This document shows positions 56,765-64,000 of a DNA stretch of 64,000 nucleotides, piece by piece. The notes under the pieces are model-generated. The model searched no databases and had not been told where the DNA came from. It saw nothing but the letters and a program-made list of their open reading frames with translations. Numbering within the stretch: position 1 is the first letter of the stretch; every line of letters starts with the position of its first letter. This DNA is from Procambarus clarkii (Eukaryota > Arthropoda > Malacostraca > Decapoda > Cambaridae), in the NCBI RefSeq assembly GCF_040958095.1, contig NC_091188.1, forward strand, positions 5,527,056-5,591,055. Direction: 5' to 3'. The position numbers were made by a program, and so were the translations under genes.

Positions 56765-58735
56765 CTGGTGTAGTGTGTGGGTGTAGTGGTTGGTGTTGTG
56801 TGTGGGTGTTGTGGCTGGTGTTGTGTGTGGGTGTAGTGGCCGGTGTTGTGTGTGGGTGTTGTGGCTGGTGTTGTGTGTGGGTGTAGTGGCTGGTGTTGTG
56901 TGTGGGTGTAGTGGCTGGTGTTGTGTGTGGGTGTAGTGGCTGGTGTTGTGTGTGGGTGTTGTGGCTGGTGTTGTGTGTGGGTGTAGTGGCTGGTGTTGTG
57001 TGTGGGTGTAGTGGCTGGTGTTGTGTGTGGGTGTAGTGGCTGGTGTTGTGTGTGGGTGTGTAACAGCGTTGTGTGGGTGCAGTGGTTAACGTTGTGTGGG
57101 TACAGTGGTTAATGTTGTGTGGGTACAGTGGTTAACCTTGTGCGGGTACAGAGGCTAGCGTTGTGTGGGTATAGTGGCTAGCGTTGTGTGGGTACAGTGG
57201 TTAACGTTGTGCGGGTACAGTGGCTAGCGTCGTGTGGGTATAGTGGCTAGCATTCTGTGGGTACAGTGGTTAACGTTGTGCGGGTACAGTGGCTAGCGTT
57301 GTGTGGGTACAGTGGCTAGCGTCGTGTGGGTACAGTGGCTAGCGTTGTGTGGGTACAGTGGCTAGCGTCGTGTGGGTAGAGTAGTTAACGTTGTGTGGGT
57401 ACAGTGGCTAGCGTTGTGTGAGTACAGTGGATAGCGTCGTGTGGGTATAGTGGCTGGTGTTGTGTGGGTACAGTGGCTAGCGTTGTGTGGGTACAGTGGT
57501 TAACGTTGTGTGGGTACAGTGGCTAGCGTTGTGTGGGTACAGTGGCTAGCGTTGTGTGGGTACAGTGGCTAGCGTTGTGTGGGTACAGTGGCTAGCGTTG
57601 TGTGGGTACAGTGGCTAGCGTTGTGTGGGTATAGTGGTTAACGTTGTGTGGATATAGTGGCTGGTGTTGTGTGGGTACAGTGGCTAGCGTTGTGTGGGTA
57701 TAGTGGTTAACGTTGTGTGGGTACAGTGGCTAGCGTTGTGTGGGTACAGTGGTTAACGTTGTGTGGATATAGTGACTGGTGTTGTGTGGGTACAGTGGCT
57801 AGCGTTGTGTGGGTATAGTGGCTGGTGTTGTGTGGGTACAGTGGCTAGCGTTGTGTGGGTATAGTGGCTAGCGTTGTGTGGGTATAGTGGCTAGGGTTGT
57901 GTGGGTACAGAGGCTAGCGTTGTGTGGGTACAGTGGTTAACGTTGTGTGGGTATAGTGGCTGGTGTTGTGTGGGTACAGTGGCTAGCGTTGTGTGGGTAT
58001 AGTGGCTAGGGTTGTGTGGGTACAGTGGGTAACGTTGTGTGGGTATAGTGGCTGGTGTTGTGTGGGTACAGTGGCTGGTGTTGTGTGGGTATAGTGGCTA
58101 ACGTTGTGTGGGTATAGTGGCTAACGTTGTGTGGGTACAGTGGTTAGCGTTGTGTGGGTACAGTGACTAGCGTCGTGTGGGTATAGTTACTAGAGCCGTG
58201 TGGGTACAGTGACTAGAGCCGTGTGGGTACAGTGGCTAGAGCCGTGTGGGTACAGTGACTAGCGTCGCGTGGGTATAGTGACTAGTATCATGTGGGTATA
58301 GTGACTAACGTTGTGTGGGTACAGTGAATAGAGTCATGTGGGTACAGTGGCTAGTGTCGTGTGGGTATAGTGACTAGTATCATGTGGGTATAGTGACTAG
58401 AGCCGTGTGGGTACAGTGACTAGCGTCGTGTGGGTACAGTGGCTAGAGTCGTGTGGGTATAATGGCTAGCATTGTGTGGGTATAATGGCTAACGTCGTGT
58501 GGGTACAGTGACTAGCGTCGTGTGGGTATAGTGACTAGCATTGTGTGGGTATAGTGACTAACGTTGTGTGGGTACAGTGGCTAGTTTCGTGTGAGTATAG
58601 TGGCTAGAGTCATGTGTGTTCAGTGGCTAGAGTCGTGTGGGTATAGTGGCTAGCATTGTGTGGGTATAATGGCTAACGTCGTGTGGGTACAGTGACTAAC
58701 GTCGTGTGGGTACAGTGACTAACGTCGTGTGGGCA
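56765..58735 (+). repeat. Two-part minisatellite, 25 bp then 23 bp
   Basis: To about 57060 units contain GGTGTTGTGTGTGGGTGTAG (25 bp); after that GTTGTGTGGGTACAGTGGCT (23 bp), about 72 copies, increasingly varied to the right. The two families are clearly related. Confidence 0.95.
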
Positions 58736-58940
58736 ACTGATGGTGTGCACTTAAACAAGGTTCAAGAGTCTAACAGCAACACTGAAGACAACACTACACA
58801 CAGCCACAAAACAAAACAACAGCAACACACTAGACAGCTGCGCCCCAAGGAGCGGCCAACTCAGGTTTTCCCCGGGTATTAGAGCCCAACATGTCAAGGT
58901 GTTCCGTCCCCCAGCAGCCGTAGCCTTGACCACCCTTACT

Positions 58941-59115
58941 TTCAACAAATGGAATGCATTAGGCAGTGATGTGGTGGAGGCTGACTCCATGCATAGTGTC
59001 AAGTGTAGGTATGATAGACCCCAGTAGGCTCAGGAACCTGTACACCAGTTGATTGATAGTTGAGAGGCGAGACCAAAGAGCCAGAGCTCAACTCCCGCAA
59101 GCATAACTAGAGGAG
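58941..59115 (+). mobile_element. LINE 3' end fragment
   Basis: From KWNALGSDVVEADSMHS to the 3' UTR tail; 250 bp upstream of the gene C start. 58736-58940 has nothing recognised. Confidence 0.9.
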
Positions 59116-59167
59116 TACAGACCCATCTCTCTCCCTACAGATACACACATCCAGTATCACAGATCCA

Positions 59168-59335
59168 ACAGGAGAGGGGCAGCGTTCTGTGGCTTGATCC
59201 AACAGGAGAGGGGCAGCGTTCTGTGGCTTGATCCAACAGGAGAGGGGCAGCGTTCAGTGGCTTGATCCAACAGGAGAAGGACAGCGTTCATTGGCTTGAT
59301 CCAACAGAAGGACAGCGTTCAGTGGCTTACCCCAA
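59168..59335 (+). repeat. 34-bp tandem repeat just upstream of gene C
   Basis: GATCCAACAGGAGAGGGGCA core about five times, ending 30 bp before the start codon; it must lie in the 5' UTR or core promoter. Confidence 0.92.
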
Positions 59336-59364
59336 CAGTTGCTTCAAGGAAAGCCACATTGATA

Positions 59365-63053
<3,689 letters not shown>

Positions 63054-64000
63054 GTAAGTCCCGCGTCTGGTCACGTAGAGAACTGGGAGTCACAGGAATA
63101 TGGGTGAGGTGGGAACAGGAGAAGAGGCTAAAGAGAAGAAATATTTCCTGTAAAGGAATCATGTTGAAGGAACCAGTGACATCGAAGTCGGTCACTGAAA
63201 GAAATTAGACGTTCATAGGTCCTAAAATGGTTAATTTGTGGTACAATAACGTCCGCACTCGGGGAGAAAGGTGTCGCTGCATTTGCATTGTGAATGTCGT
63301 CCTCTGAGATCACCAACCAATACGAGGTTGTCATGTCTTTTCGTGAGATGATCAATACAAGGTCGTGCCGTGAGTAAATTATATTCAGGAATATTTGAGG
63401 AGTTTAAATTATGACAACTTTGATCAGGATTTTTCAATCTGACACTCGCGAGGGAGGAACAGGTAAAGAAGAATGGCTACCTACAAATGTCACGTTTCTT
63501 GCAGGTCTGCGTTCGATCTCATATTCCATCAAGTGCTACACAATCGTACTGGCCAAGCCAATTTTTTCAATTGCCTTACCTTCGCCATTATCAGCCAATC
63601 AGTTTGAAGTTAGTAGTTGTAAACTCAATGTTCGAGACTACAAACTGCACTTTTTAGTGAGTCATTGTTAAATTAAAGATTCCCAAAATGGTTATTGGAG
63701 AAATCTTTCGTGTTTGACCAATATTCTTGATTTTGTTAGCATTATTTTGAATATGTTTGTCAACAGTAAGGCTATAAAGACATATTGATATTCTGAAAAC
63801 GTTCGCAAAAGTTCCTTATCGAAAACTACTTTAAATAACGTAAGAAAATGGTATAGACCAACCTCATCTTCAAACTTCACTTTCACTCTGTATGAAGTTG
63901 GTAAAAATATTAGTTATCTAGAAATTCGTCAGGTCATGTTAGGTCAGGTCAGGTAAGGTGTGGTCAGATTAAGTTAGGTTAGGTCAGGTAAAGTGGGTTC
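63054..64000. other. Start of gene C intron 7, nothing coding
   Basis: No VRLGELDF-like exon found. The last 80 bases have GGTTAGGTCAGG-type runs resembling degenerate TTAGG. Confidence 0.5.

Noticed and set aside
63900-64000. TTAGG-like run as a telomere
   Set aside because: Highly degenerate, mixed GGTCA/GGTTA units inside a gene intron.

Overview
The window is eukaryotic and almost certainly from a decapod crustacean, most likely a crayfish or lobster relative. The reasons are short exons with GT-AG introns, long AC/AG/AT microsatellites, many minisatellites, TTAGG-like tracts and dispersed repeat types that I associate with decapod genomes. The species call rests on recall, not on a search.

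Three related, secreted, trypsin-fold (S1) serine-protease genes can be assembled from exons with matching intron phases. Gene B (minus strand, 44664 down to 28188) is complete: 10 exons, 1263 coding nt, 420 residues. It encodes a signal peptide, two ShKT domains, a Cys-Gly/Arg-rich linker and a protease domain with His, Asp and Ser all present. Gene A (minus, 11495 down to 399) has 7 exons here and runs off the left edge; it has one ShKT domain and Tyr in place of the catalytic His. Gene C (plus, 59365 to 63053 and beyond) has 7 exons here and runs off the right edge. B and C share almost the same signal-peptide exon and start-codon leader and point away from each other, so they look like an inverted duplicate pair. 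In all three, the joined exons lack the usual Ile-Val-Gly-Gly activation N-terminus and first strand. Instead they share a short Arg-x-Ile-x-Phe-Pro-like motif inside a fast-changing linker.

The rest is repeat. The main element is a Jockey/CR1-like LINE, present in at least eight coding or tail fragments, the best one at 52341-54680. Its 3' end is a short GTGAGTAC-type tail running into (AC)n, and several copies also begin directly after an (AC)n run. A tRNA-derived SINE occurs with two alternative 3' ends, one of which is the LINE's own tail. There are also fragments of two other non-LTR elements, several foldback or MITE-like elements, a perfect 68-bp palindrome, about 20 minisatellites with units of 19-42 bp, and very long microsatellites including about 680 bp of (GA)n.

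Layout: 0-11.5 kb gene A with LINE pieces and minisatellites in its introns; 11.5-28 kb intergenic repeats; 28-44.7 kb gene B; 44.7-59.3 kb a SINE/LINE cluster with a 2-kb minisatellite; 59.4-64 kb gene C. No canonical tRNA, rRNA or CRISPR array was seen.
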